Below are positions 1 through 6,000 of a stretch of DNA of 6,867 nucleotides, in pieces. The notes under the pieces are model-generated. The model had not been told where the DNA came from and did no database searches. It was given only the letters and a program-made list of their open reading frames with translations. Made by a program: the position numbers and the translations under genes. Origin of the DNA: an uncultured Eubacteriaceae bacterium (GTDB taxonomy: Bacteria > Bacillota > Clostridia > Lachnospirales > CAG-274); the NCBI GenBank assembly GCA_947565475.1, contig CANOGI010000123.1:1-6867 (forward strand). Reading direction: 5' to 3'. Within the stretch, counting starts at the first letter, position 1. Every line of letters starts with the position of its first letter.

Positions 1-171
1 TCCCACAACTTTACCCGTTTCGTCGTCAACAGCCACAATATACACGGCAAATTTATTTTTGCAAATATCTTTTTCAAAAGAGGATTTAGTCCAAGGAGTT
101 GAAAAACACTCCTTTTCTATTTCAGCTATATCATTTATATAATTTTTTCCAGCCTTAGTAAAAACTATCAT
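1..171 (-). CDS. rimI: RimI, ribosomal protein S18 alanine N-acetyltransferase (N-terminal part only)
   Basis: This is a partial gene. It starts at the ATG at 171-169 and runs off the window after 57 codons with no stop. The peptide begins MIVFTKAGKNYINDIAEIEK and continues with ECFSTPWTKSSF at residues 21-32. The pattern of an acidic helix, then C-F-S-x-P-W-T and S-F, is typical of the start of RimI-type GNAT acetyltransferases. RimI acetylates the N-terminal alanine of ribosomal protein S18 using acetyl-CoA. The acetyl-CoA binding loop (R/Q-x-x-G-x-G/A) would lie beyond the window, so the catalytic half cannot be checked. The start codon overlaps the tsaB stop as ATGA (171-168), which implies translational coupling. 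The tsaB-rimI pairing is common in bacteria, often with tsaD next. Another GNAT is possible from this fragment alone, but the position next to tsaB makes RimI the best call. Confidence 0.85.
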   Translation of the reverse strand, partial: MIVFTKAGKNYINDIAEIEKECFSTPWTKSSFEKDICKNKFAVYIVAVDDETGKVVG

Positions 172-872
172 TTTGATTTTTCCCTTTCATCAAATTCCCT
201 TTCCGCCTGTGATTTCCTTAAATAAATTAACTCAAAATCTCTCGGAGACACTTCTCCGCCCATTTCTGCGTATTTTATAGCGAGCGCGCCCACAGCGGAA
301 GCTCTTTGGGCATTTATATGAGATGGAGCGAAAATAAAGTTACTGTTAAAATCCATTATGGTATTTTTATAAACCTCTATACCATCACCTAAAAACATAA
401 CGTTTTTATCAAACTCAGAAAGCTTTTTAAGTACAAGTTTAATATCATCAGCTATATAATCGCTTATACGAGCGAATTTGCCATTTTTCCATTCATAAAA
501 CGCCGTATAAACTTGATTTCTCCTTGCGTCCATAATAGGCGCTATAATTTCACCGTTCATAAAAACATTATATGCTAAAGCGTCAAGAGTAGGAACAGGT
601 ATAATTTTTTTATTTACAGCGAAAGCAAGCCCCTTCGCTGTGGCCGCGCCGATTCTAAGTCCAGTAAAAGAACCTGGCCCGCTGGTACAGGCAATATAAT
701 CTACTGTGTTTATATCAAGCTCAACCATATTTTTGAGATACTCAATCATAGGCATAATCGTTTGAGAATGAGTTTTTTTATAGTTTGTCGTAAATTCAGC
801 AATAGTCTTTTTCTCATCAACAAGAGCAACACTGGCAACAAGGGAAGTAGTATCAATAGCAAGAATTTTCAT
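168..872 (-). CDS. tsaB: TsaB, tRNA t6A37 threonylcarbamoyltransferase complex dimerisation subunit
   Basis: TsaB is the ASKHA-fold, catalytically inactive partner of TsaD. With TsaE it transfers the threonylcarbamoyl group made by TsaC/TsaC2 to A37 of ANN-decoding tRNAs in the cytoplasm. The 234-residue product begins MKILAIDTTSLVASVAL, the usual opening with the D-T-T motif at 7-9. It carries KKTHSQTIMP at 32-41, the strongly conserved SGPGSFTGLRIG at 64-75, MDARRNQVY at 114-122 and a C-terminal YLRKSQAERE segment. Length and motifs match the family and it looks intact. A GTG nine bases upstream (881) is in frame but lies inside the ribosome binding site. The ATG at 872 has AAGAGGTG about six bases ahead and gives the canonical N terminus, so I chose it. 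The stop overlaps the rimI start by four bases. Unusually, tsaE is not adjacent: 366 non-coding bases lie upstream. Confidence 0.96.
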   Translation of the reverse strand: MKILAIDTTSLVASVALVDEKKTIAEFTTNYKKTHSQTIMPMIEYLKNMVELDINTVDYIACTSGPGSFTGLRIGAATAKGLAFAVNKKIIPVPTLDALAYNVFMNGEIIAPIMDARRNQVYTAFYEWKNGKFARISDYIADDIKLVLKKLSEFDKNVMFLGDGIEVYKNTIMDFNSNFIFAPSHINAQRASAVGALAIKYAEMGGEVSPRDFELIYLRKSQAEREFDEREKSK

Positions 873-932
873 AAAGAACACCTCTTAAATATCACAAAAA
901 CACCAACTAATCACATTTTTATAATTTTATTT

Positions 933-956
933 GGTTCTCGCCTATTGACGAAAACC
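933..956 (-). other. RNA hairpin upstream of tsaB
   Basis: Read on the minus strand, GGTTTTCGTC at 956-947 pairs with GGCGAGAACC at 942-933 around an AATA loop. The stem is ten continuous pairs, eight Watson-Crick and two G-U wobbles. On the plus strand the two wobbles become C/A mismatches, so the structure fits RNA made in the direction of tsaB. No T-run follows (the next bases are AAATAAAATT), so it is not an intrinsic terminator in that direction. It sits about 60 bases before the tsaB start codon. It could be a leader structure, a processing site or a small dispersed repeat. The pairing is seen directly and the role is unknown. Confidence 0.5.
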
Positions 957-1046
957 TCTTTATAATAACCTTAAACCGCTTTTACAGCCTTTTCTTGTTA
1001 TAAATTTACTTAAAAAATATTTAATATATTAATCAGTGTCTCTATA

Positions 1047-1052
1047 ATTATA
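1047..1052 (-). promoter_or_regulatory. Possible -10 box for tsaB-rimI
   Basis: A perfect TATAAT reads on the minus strand at 1052-1047, about 175 bases before the tsaB start. The best upstream -35 match is TTTATA (four of six bases) at 1077-1072, with a long 19-base spacer, so the promoter is weak at best. In DNA this AT-rich such hexamers arise by chance. The reason to list it is that tsaB is far from tsaE and may need its own promoter. If it is used, the transcript would have a leader of about 165 bases containing the 933-956 hairpin. Confidence 0.2.
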
Positions 1053-1238
1053 ACAATATATAAAATCAGCATATAAAAACAACATTTTTTTTACAATAAT
1101 TTCATATTGTTTGCGCTAAAAACCTCACAAATTGCTATAAATCTCTTTACACGTATAAAATATATTTTTCTAAAATTCTTTTTATAAATAAAGTTACCGT
1201 AACCATGCTTTTATCAGTAATTTGCTGTTCCATTATAA

Positions 1239-1661
1239 TTATTCATCAATTTTAATAACCCTGTAATTTTCACCTTTTGATAAATCTTTTTCAATATTAA
1301 TCCAAATAGCGTCTTCGGGAATAGCCTCTTCCACAATTTCAGCCCATTCAATAAGACAAACCCCGTCTCCAAATAAATATTCATCAAATCCAAGCTCAAA
1401 AATCTCATCTGAATTTTTAAGTCTGTATACATCAAAATGATAAAAAGGCAGCCTGCCATTTTGATATTCATTCACAATAGTAAAAGTTGGACTTGTAACA
1501 TCCTCATCTATTAAAAGACCTTTAGCGAAGCCTTTTGAAAAAATAGTTTTTCCGACTCCTAAATCTCCCGTAAGACAAAATATATCTTTCTTTTTTGCCT
1601 CCGTTCCAAGCAAGAGACCGGCTTGCTCCGTATCATCAGCGGAAAACGCCTCAATAATCAT
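1239..1661 (-). CDS. tsaE: TsaE, tRNA t6A37 biosynthesis ATPase
   Basis: TsaE is the small P-loop ATPase that binds the TsaB-TsaD pair and is needed for repeated rounds of t6A37 synthesis. The 140-residue product has the usual family size. It shows a Walker A motif GDLGVGKT at 32-39, then TSPTFTIVNEY at 56-66 (the switch-like T-S-P-T-F motif), FYHFDVYRL at 73-81 with the conserved H-x-D-x-Y-R, and GVCLIEWAE at 100-108 with the conserved E-W. All expected active-site residues are present. The start ATG at 1661 has AGGG about nine bases upstream, a modest ribosome binding site. The 140 bases before it, after the lipoprotein gene, hold only AT-rich sequence with no convincing promoter or terminator. 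Its usual partner tsaB lies 366 bases downstream on the same strand instead of directly abutting. Confidence 0.96.
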   Translation of the reverse strand: MIIEAFSADDTEQAGLLLGTEAKKKDIFCLTGDLGVGKTIFSKGFAKGLLIDEDVTSPTFTIVNEYQNGRLPFYHFDVYRLKNSDEIFELGFDEYLFGDGVCLIEWAEIVEEAIPEDAIWINIEKDLSKGENYRVIKIDE

Positions 1662-1801
1662 ATTTATTTTCCCTATTACAATCGTCTGCTCAATAAGTAA
1701 ATCGTTACCAGTGTAAAAATACTTTCAAGCAAAATAATTAAGCAAACAAAATTGTAAAATTTCCTTTCTTAAAAATTTAAAAAAACAGTATATTTCTATT
1801 T

Positions 1802-2653
1802 TTACTCTGAGGTTTTCTCAGCCGACGCTTTCGGGGTAACATCGGCGTATTCGTTTAAACCGTCAGGAAAAACAACCTCTGTTTTATTGACATCTAAAAT
1901 ATTTTCAGTAATCTCAATATCGCAGTTGACTTTAAAGTTTCTGAAATCTTTCTCGCTTGTCCCATCGTAAAGATTTACTTGAGCCTTACTTGTAAATTTC
2001 TCAGATTTTAAAATTCCGTCATCTCCTATGACAGCAGAAATTTTACAGCTACTCATAGTAAAATCATATTCAGAAATCCTTAAATAGTCAGAAATATTTG
2101 AAATCAATCCAGGGATTTCCTGTTTTAGCATATTAACATCTAACTCAAAATCAACTCTGTATCCCTCTTCAATTTTTTCCGCTACAGGTTTAACGCCTTG
2201 ATTAAGGGCTTTCTCAGTAATCTTAAAAATATTTATATTTCCCTCAGAAAATATATTTTCATAATTTGTTTTTATTTTTTGCTTTATGGCTTTTGGATAA
2301 AAATATTCGTCTTTATAATATCCTCCACCTTCTTCCGTCATATCAGCAAGTTTAAAAAGCGTATTTAATTCAGCGACTTTATTCCCTTTCTCGTCGTTTT
2401 TCGCTTTAAGCTCAGATGTCATTGACATTCCCATATTAATGTTTTCTTTTCCCTCTTCAGTCATATTTATGGCTGTATTTCCGCTTATCGTATATGAATC
2501 GGCGTTAAAAATATAATCAACAGCATTGTTATATTTTTCAATAGCGTTATTTGAGTTAATATCTCCCGTCGAGTCCTCTGTCCTCGTACTCATTTTGCAT
2601 CCTGTAAATATAAATAAAACAATCATAAAGACAATTAAATTCCTTAATTTCAT
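1802..2653 (-). CDS. Secreted lipoprotein, possibly DUF6612-like
   Basis: The function is not known. The 283-residue product begins with positively charged MKLRN, a hydrophobic stretch at about 6-17 and a lipobox-like FTGC with the cysteine at 19, followed by a Ser/Thr/Asp/Asn-rich linker. This is a type II (lipoprotein) signal, so the mature protein should be anchored on the outer face of the membrane. The -3 position is Phe rather than the usual Leu, which is acceptable but not ideal. The mature part starts with an NAVDYIFNADSYTISGNTAI segment and has GGYYKDEYFYPK at about 109-120, then alternating strand-like segments. The Y-Y-K-D-x-Y-F-Y pattern and layout resemble Firmicute lipoproteins of the DUF6612/LolA-like kind, by impression only. 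AGGAGG five bases before the ATG is the strongest ribosome binding site in the window. It starts 45 bases after recN and is probably co-transcribed with it. Confidence 0.85.
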   Translation of the reverse strand: MKLRNLIVFMIVLFIFTGCKMSTRTEDSTGDINSNNAIEKYNNAVDYIFNADSYTISGNTAINMTEEGKENINMGMSMTSELKAKNDEKGNKVAELNTLFKLADMTEEGGGYYKDEYFYPKAIKQKIKTNYENIFSEGNINIFKITEKALNQGVKPVAEKIEEGYRVDFELDVNMLKQEIPGLISNISDYLRISEYDFTMSSCKISAVIGDDGILKSEKFTSKAQVNLYDGTSEKDFRNFKVNCDIEITENILDVNKTEVVFPDGLNEYADVTPKASAEKTSE

Positions 2654-2698
2654 AAAAACCTCCTAAAGTCTTGACGTAGCAAAAGATAATTTCAGGGA

Positions 2699-4381
2699 TT
2701 ATTTGAGCTCAAGAGCGAGCCTTTTCATTTCTTCCGCCGCTTTTAAGGTCGCTTCAGTAATTTCGACACCGCCCGTAAGTCTCGCAATCTCATGTATAAT
2801 TTTTTTATAGTCAAGCTCATAAATATTAGTTGTTGTAGAACTTGAGTCAGACGTTTTCTCAATAAGAAAATGACTGTCTCCCATAGCAGCGATTTGAGGA
2901 AGATGGGTAATACATAAAATCTGACGTTTTTTCCCTAAGTCTGAAAGCTTCTGTGCTACCTGCTGAGCGGTTCTTCCGCTTACACCCGTGTCAATCTCGT
3001 CAAAAATAAAAGTCTCAACGGTATCGGCGTCCGCCAAAATAACTTTCATGGCAAGCATAACTCTGCTCATCTCGCCTCCGGAAGCGATTTTGGCCAAAGG
3101 CTTTAAATCCTCTCCAAGATTGGGAGATATTAAAAACTCAATTTTGTCTCTTCCGTTTGTCGTAAATTCATTCTTCCTCGAAACGTCAACCTTAAACTTA
3201 GCGTTTTTCATACCAAGCTCCTTTAAAGTTTTTTCAACATTTATCTGTATTTTTTCAGCAGCGTTCTTCCTTTCCTCTGAAATCAAGTCACATATTTTTC
3301 TTATCTCATTTTCAGCGGTTTTCTTTCTTTCATTTAATTTAGTCAGTTCTTCCTCACTATTTAAGATAAAATCAAGCTTTTTTTTAAGTTCCTGACAATA
3401 ATTTAAAATCGCCTTTATATCTTTACCATATTTTCTTTTAATCCTATAAAGGAAATCAAGTCTTTCCTCAATTTCCTCAAGTTCCGCCTCATTGCTGTCA
3501 ATACTGTCGGCATATATATTTATTCTTTCAACAACGTCCTCAAGCTCCGCTGAAATACCCTCAAGCTCAGAACACAGTTCTTTTTGTTCTGGGTCAAGAC
3601 GGGCTATCTCAAACAAACTATCAAGAGCGGATGAAACTTTATCCGAAACAGAGCCGTTTTCATCTCTGTATAGAAGAGATAAAGCACGCCTTGAGTGTTC
3701 TTTGAGCTTTTCAGAATTGCTCAAAATCTTTCTTTTTAAGAGAAGCTCTTCCTCCTCATTTTCTCTAAGATTGGCCATTTCAATCTCCTCAATTTGAAAT
3801 TGATATGACTCTGTCTTCATTTCACGCTCTTTTTCATTCCCATCAATATTTCTAATACTTTTTAATATATTTTTATAATCCCTGTATTTTTCTGAAAGCT
3901 TTTCTTTTAGTTTTATAAAGTTATCACCGCAAAAATTATCAACAATACCGATATGTTTCACAGGATTCATAAGAGATTGGTATTCATGTTGTCCATGAGT
4001 ATCTATAAGAAATGAGGAAACTTCTTTAAGCATACCTACCGTAACATTTTTACCGTTTATTTTTGACGTGGTTTTTCCGGCGGAAGTAACGCTTCTTGAT
4101 ATCAAAACACAGTTATCCTCATCAATCTCAACGCCAAATTTTTTTATTTCTTCAGCCACAAAATCATTCTCAATGAAAATAATAAGTTCCACTAAAGCCT
4201 TTGAGGCGTTTTTTTTAACAAAATCCTTACCAGGACGTTGCCCTGTGGCAAAACTTATAGAATCAATAATAATTGATTTACCTGCACCTGTCTCACCAGA
4301 AAGAATATTTAATCCTTTGTTAAACTCAATATTGATTTTTTCTATAAGGGCAACATTTTCTATGTACAAATGTTCTATCAT
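2699..4381 (-). CDS. recN: RecN, DNA double-strand-break repair SMC-like ATPase
   Basis: RecN is a cytoplasmic ATPase that gathers broken DNA ends and helps RecA-dependent recombination. The 560-residue product is full length and has the SMC-like split ATPase. At the N terminus, MIEHLYIENVALIEKINIEF is followed by Walker A GETGAGKS at 29-36 and the RecN motif DTHGQHEYQ at 127-135. In the middle, long charged helices (about 155-375) form the coiled-coil arms, including FQIEEIE at 195-201 and the conserved IEERL...RKYG ending at 319. At the C terminus are the ABC signature SGGEMSR (434-440), Walker B IFDEID ending near 464, and THLPQIAAM from 492. All motifs are intact. The ATG at 4381 has AAGGTGG upstream with about nine bases of spacing. 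No GAAC-N4-GTTC LexA-type box is visible in the 229-base gap upstream. The gene follows argR, as in many Firmicutes. Confidence 0.97.
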   Translation of the reverse strand: MIEHLYIENVALIEKINIEFNKGLNILSGETGAGKSIIIDSISFATGQRPGKDFVKKNASKALVELIIFIENDFVAEEIKKFGVEIDEDNCVLISRSVTSAGKTTSKINGKNVTVGMLKEVSSFLIDTHGQHEYQSLMNPVKHIGIVDNFCGDNFIKLKEKLSEKYRDYKNILKSIRNIDGNEKEREMKTESYQFQIEEIEMANLRENEEEELLLKRKILSNSEKLKEHSRRALSLLYRDENGSVSDKVSSALDSLFEIARLDPEQKELCSELEGISAELEDVVERINIYADSIDSNEAELEEIEERLDFLYRIKRKYGKDIKAILNYCQELKKKLDFILNSEEELTKLNERKKTAENEIRKICDLISEERKNAAEKIQINVEKTLKELGMKNAKFKVDVSRKNEFTTNGRDKIEFLISPNLGEDLKPLAKIASGGEMSRVMLAMKVILADADTVETFIFDEIDTGVSGRTAQQVAQKLSDLGKKRQILCITHLPQIAAMGDSHFLIEKTSDSSSTTTNIYELDYKKIIHEIARLTGGVEITEATLKAAEEMKRLALELK

Positions 4382-4457
4382 AAATCAATACCACCTTTTA
4401 AACATTAGTGTAACACCTTATTTACAATTTGTCTTAAAATTAAAATACACACTAAAA

Positions 4458-4463
4458 ATTATA
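4458..4463 (-). promoter_or_regulatory. Possible -10 box for recN
   Basis: TATAAT reads on the minus strand at 4463-4458, about 77 bases before the recN start and just past the possible argR terminator. No good -35 hexamer is found at the right spacing, where the sequence is mostly T. It is listed because the gap between argR and recN suggests a fresh transcription start, but a chance match in AT-rich DNA is quite possible. Confidence 0.2.
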
Positions 4464-4479
4464 AAAAATAAAATAAGCC

Positions 4480-4515
4480 AAAAAAAATCCGTTTACTTAA
4501 ACTCACTTATTTTTT
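4480..4515 (-). terminator. Weak candidate intrinsic terminator after argR
   Basis: On the minus strand, AAAAAAT (4515-4509) can pair with ATTTTTT, and inside it GTTT (4502-4499) can pair with AAAC (4494-4491) around AAGT. The structure runs into eight Ts at 4487-4480. The T-run is good, but the stem is almost all A-T with an uneven internal loop. It would be weak or leaky, so readthrough from argR into recN remains likely. Confidence 0.3.
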
Positions 4516-4610
4516 ATACAATTTTAACAGTTATCACAAAGTTTATAAACACGCTTTAATAATCAATCGTTTAAAACTCAACGCCTATAACCATTTATTT
4601 AAAATACTTA

Positions 4611-5078
4611 TTAATCAGCTGACACTTCTTTAAAACCAATAGGCTCTTTAAGCCTCTCTATAAGTTTTACAGCGTTTTTCTCAGATTTTATAACACAAAA
4701 AACAGTATCGTCACCCGCTATACTGCCAAGTATCTCAGAATTTTCCATAGAGTCCAAAACCGCGGCGACAGCCATAGCCATTCCATCAAGAGTTTTAATA
4801 ACAATAATATTTTGAGAACAATCTATATGAGTAACAGCGTCTCGGAAAATTCTTATAAGTTTCTCAGAAACGACAGGAGTCTCATCAGGTAAAAGAGCGT
4901 ATTTTTGTTTTTTCCCGTCCATAACCTTTGTTATTTTAAGCTCTCGTATATCTCTTGATATTGTGGCCTGAGTAACGGAAAAATCAGCCTCTTGAAGAAG
5001 CCTGGCAAGTTCCTCTTGTGTCTCAATATCATTTTTATTAATAAGTTCAATAATTTTCGATTGTCGCTTCAGTTTCAT
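4611..5078 (-). CDS. argR: ArgR, arginine-responsive repressor
   Basis: ArgR (AhrC) is a hexameric, arginine-binding DNA-binding protein that represses arginine synthesis and often activates arginine catabolism. The 155-residue product has the family's length. Its N-terminal winged helix (about 1-65) carries the signature VTQATISRDIRELKI at 35-49. A short linker around 64-72 leads to the arginine-binding oligomerisation domain, with KTLDGMAMAVAAVLD at 95-109 and GSIAGDDT at 118-125, whose D-D pair contacts arginine in characterised members. An in-frame TTG at 5102 would add eight residues. I chose the ATG at 5078 because it gives the canonical start MKLKRQSKIIELI and has AGGAAG ten bases upstream. 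The gene begins seven bases after the nadK stop. No ARG-box (TGAAT-type palindrome) was found near it, so self-regulation is not evident here. Confidence 0.96.
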   Translation of the reverse strand: MKLKRQSKIIELINKNDIETQEELARLLQEADFSVTQATISRDIRELKITKVMDGKKQKYALLPDETPVVSEKLIRIFRDAVTHIDCSQNIIVIKTLDGMAMAVAAVLDSMENSEILGSIAGDDTVFCVIKSEKNAVKLIERLKEPIGFKEVSAD

Positions 5079-5085
5079 AAAAATA

Positions 5086-5943
5086 TCACTTCCTGATTTC
5101 AACCATTTTCCGTCTTAAAATATCATAAAACCCGAGTCCCGTAGTTTTAATAATATGAGTAAAAAATTCTGAGCGTTTTATAATAATCTCACTGCTTTCC
5201 TCAGCGTTGACAGTTTCAATTCCATCAAGAACCAGAACAACATTTTTTTCACTGTCCTTTACTTTAAGCTTAATAACGTCGTTTCCCGATACAACATAAG
5301 GCCTGGCGTATAAAGTATGCGGGCAAAGCTGAGTAATTGAAATAAGCTCCGTGTCAGGTTTTAAAATAGGACCTCCCGCCGATAGATTATAAGCCGTCGA
5401 ACCTGTCGCCGTAGACACAATAACACCGTCCGCCCTATAACTGTCTATAAATTCATCATTTATTCTCATTTCAAATTTAATCATACGAGAAAAAGTGCTG
5501 TTCCTCAAACATACCTCATTTAAGGCAAGTCCAAAATTATTGTCAAAAGGCTTTCCATCTTTAAAAACCTCAAGCATCATCCTTTTCTCGATTGAGAAAT
5601 TGTTATTTAAAACTTTCTCAACAGCTTTAAAAGCATCATTTTTTTCAACATCGGCCAAATATCCCAAAGTTCCTAAATTAATTCCCAAAATAGGAGTTTT
5701 GTAAACGGAAGCGCACCTCGCCACCGTAAGAATTGTCCCGTCACCACCCAAAACTGTAACAAAATCAGATTTTTTGCATATCTCATTAAGATTAGGGGCG
5801 CTTTCAGAGAGTCCTAAAGCGTCTTTAAATTTTTCAAGCACAATAACCTTGCGTCCAAGACTCAAAATATAATCTTTAAGCTTTTTGGAATACTCAAGAA
5901 AAGGGTCTTTTTCCAAATTAATAACAAGTCCGATGTTATCCAT
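5086..5943 (-). CDS. nadK: NAD kinase
   Basis: NAD kinase (PpnK) phosphorylates NAD to NADP using ATP or polyphosphate and is the only known route to NADP in most bacteria. The 285-residue cytoplasmic protein has the diagnostic GGDGT at 66-70, GINLGTLGYLADV at 87-99, the N-E pair at 142-143 that binds substrate, and DGVIVSTATGSTAYNLSAGG at 172-191. In the last motif an Ala (179) stands where many members have Pro (STPTGSTAY), a mild variation. The C-terminal beta-rich domain is complete. The ATG at 5943 has AAGGAG six to seven bases upstream, a strong site. The gene lies 56 bases after tlyA and 7 bases before argR, matching the conserved Firmicute order. The spacer before it carries a 14-base direct repeat. 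Confidence 0.97.
   Translation of the reverse strand: MDNIGLVINLEKDPFLEYSKKLKDYILSLGRKVIVLEKFKDALGLSESAPNLNEICKKSDFVTVLGGDGTILTVARCASVYKTPILGINLGTLGYLADVEKNDAFKAVEKVLNNNFSIEKRMMLEVFKDGKPFDNNFGLALNEVCLRNSTFSRMIKFEMRINDEFIDSYRADGVIVSTATGSTAYNLSAGGPILKPDTELISITQLCPHTLYARPYVVSGNDVIKLKVKDSEKNVVLVLDGIETVNAEESSEIIIKRSEFFTHIIKTTGLGFYDILRRKMVEIRK
5089..5094 (-). promoter_or_regulatory. argR ribosome binding site inside the end of nadK
   Basis: AGGAAG on the minus strand (5094-5089) is formed by the last two sense codons of nadK (Arg-Lys) directly before its TGA. It lies ten bases before the argR ATG at 5078. This placement decides the argR start against the upstream in-frame TTG at 5102, which lies before the site. 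It also means ribosomes finishing nadK pass over the argR site, favouring coupled translation. Confidence 0.75.
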
Positions 5944-5961
5944 AAAATTCTCCTTAACGGC

Positions 5962-6000
5962 AAAACAGCCACAATATTATTTATAAAAAACAGCCATAAT
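5962..6000 (-). repeat. Direct repeat in the tlyA-nadK spacer
   Basis: The minus-strand sequence ATTRTGGCTGTTTT occurs twice, at 6000-5987 and 5975-5962, 25 bases apart start to start. The 14-base copies differ at one position (A/G). The first copy begins on the last base of the tlyA stop codon, and the second ends 19 bases before the nadK ATG. Both copies would be in the mRNA leader of nadK. The repeat is seen directly. A role as an operator or as an RNA element is a guess, and a small local duplication would look the same. Confidence 0.6.

Larger units (their letters stand above)
873..1238 (-). other. Non-coding gap between tsaE and tsaB
   Basis: These 366 very AT-rich bases have no credible gene on either strand. 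The contents I can point to are the tsaB ribosome binding site next to 872, the hairpin at 933-956, a possible -10 box at 1047-1052, and an A/T-rich stem ACAATA/TATTGT with a six-base loop at about 1093-1110. There is also an odd-centred palindrome GTTACCGTAAC at 1193-1203, just after tsaE. The longest start-to-stop frame I examined on the minus strand (1233-1147, 28 codons) has no ribosome binding site. A plus-strand frame reaching in from tsaB (762-965) is a shadow. No T-box, riboswitch core or tRNA was recognised. Confidence 0.6.

Noticed and set aside
945..966. Plus-strand TTGACG (945-950) and TATAAT (961-966) as a promoter
   Set aside because: The spacer is only ten bases instead of about 17, and no plus-strand gene follows.
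1147..1233. Possible 28-residue peptide on the minus strand just after tsaE (ATG at 1233, TAA at 1149-1147)
   Set aside because: No ribosome binding site precedes it, it resembles no family I know, and short open frames of this size are expected by chance.
1214..1471. 85-codon minus-strand frame overlapping tsaE
   Set aside because: It is a shadow in another frame of tsaE, which has all family motifs in its own frame.
1749..1762. Stem AAATT/AATTT between the lipoprotein gene and tsaE as a terminator
   Set aside because: Only five A-T pairs and no uninterrupted T-run, which is not stable enough to call.
2988..3395. Long open frames on the plus strand opposite recN (2988-3395, 3492-3797, 4068-4559)
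   Set aside because: They mirror the recN coding strand, are rich in Ser/Phe/Leu as expected from the complement of Glu/Lys codons, and have no family motifs.
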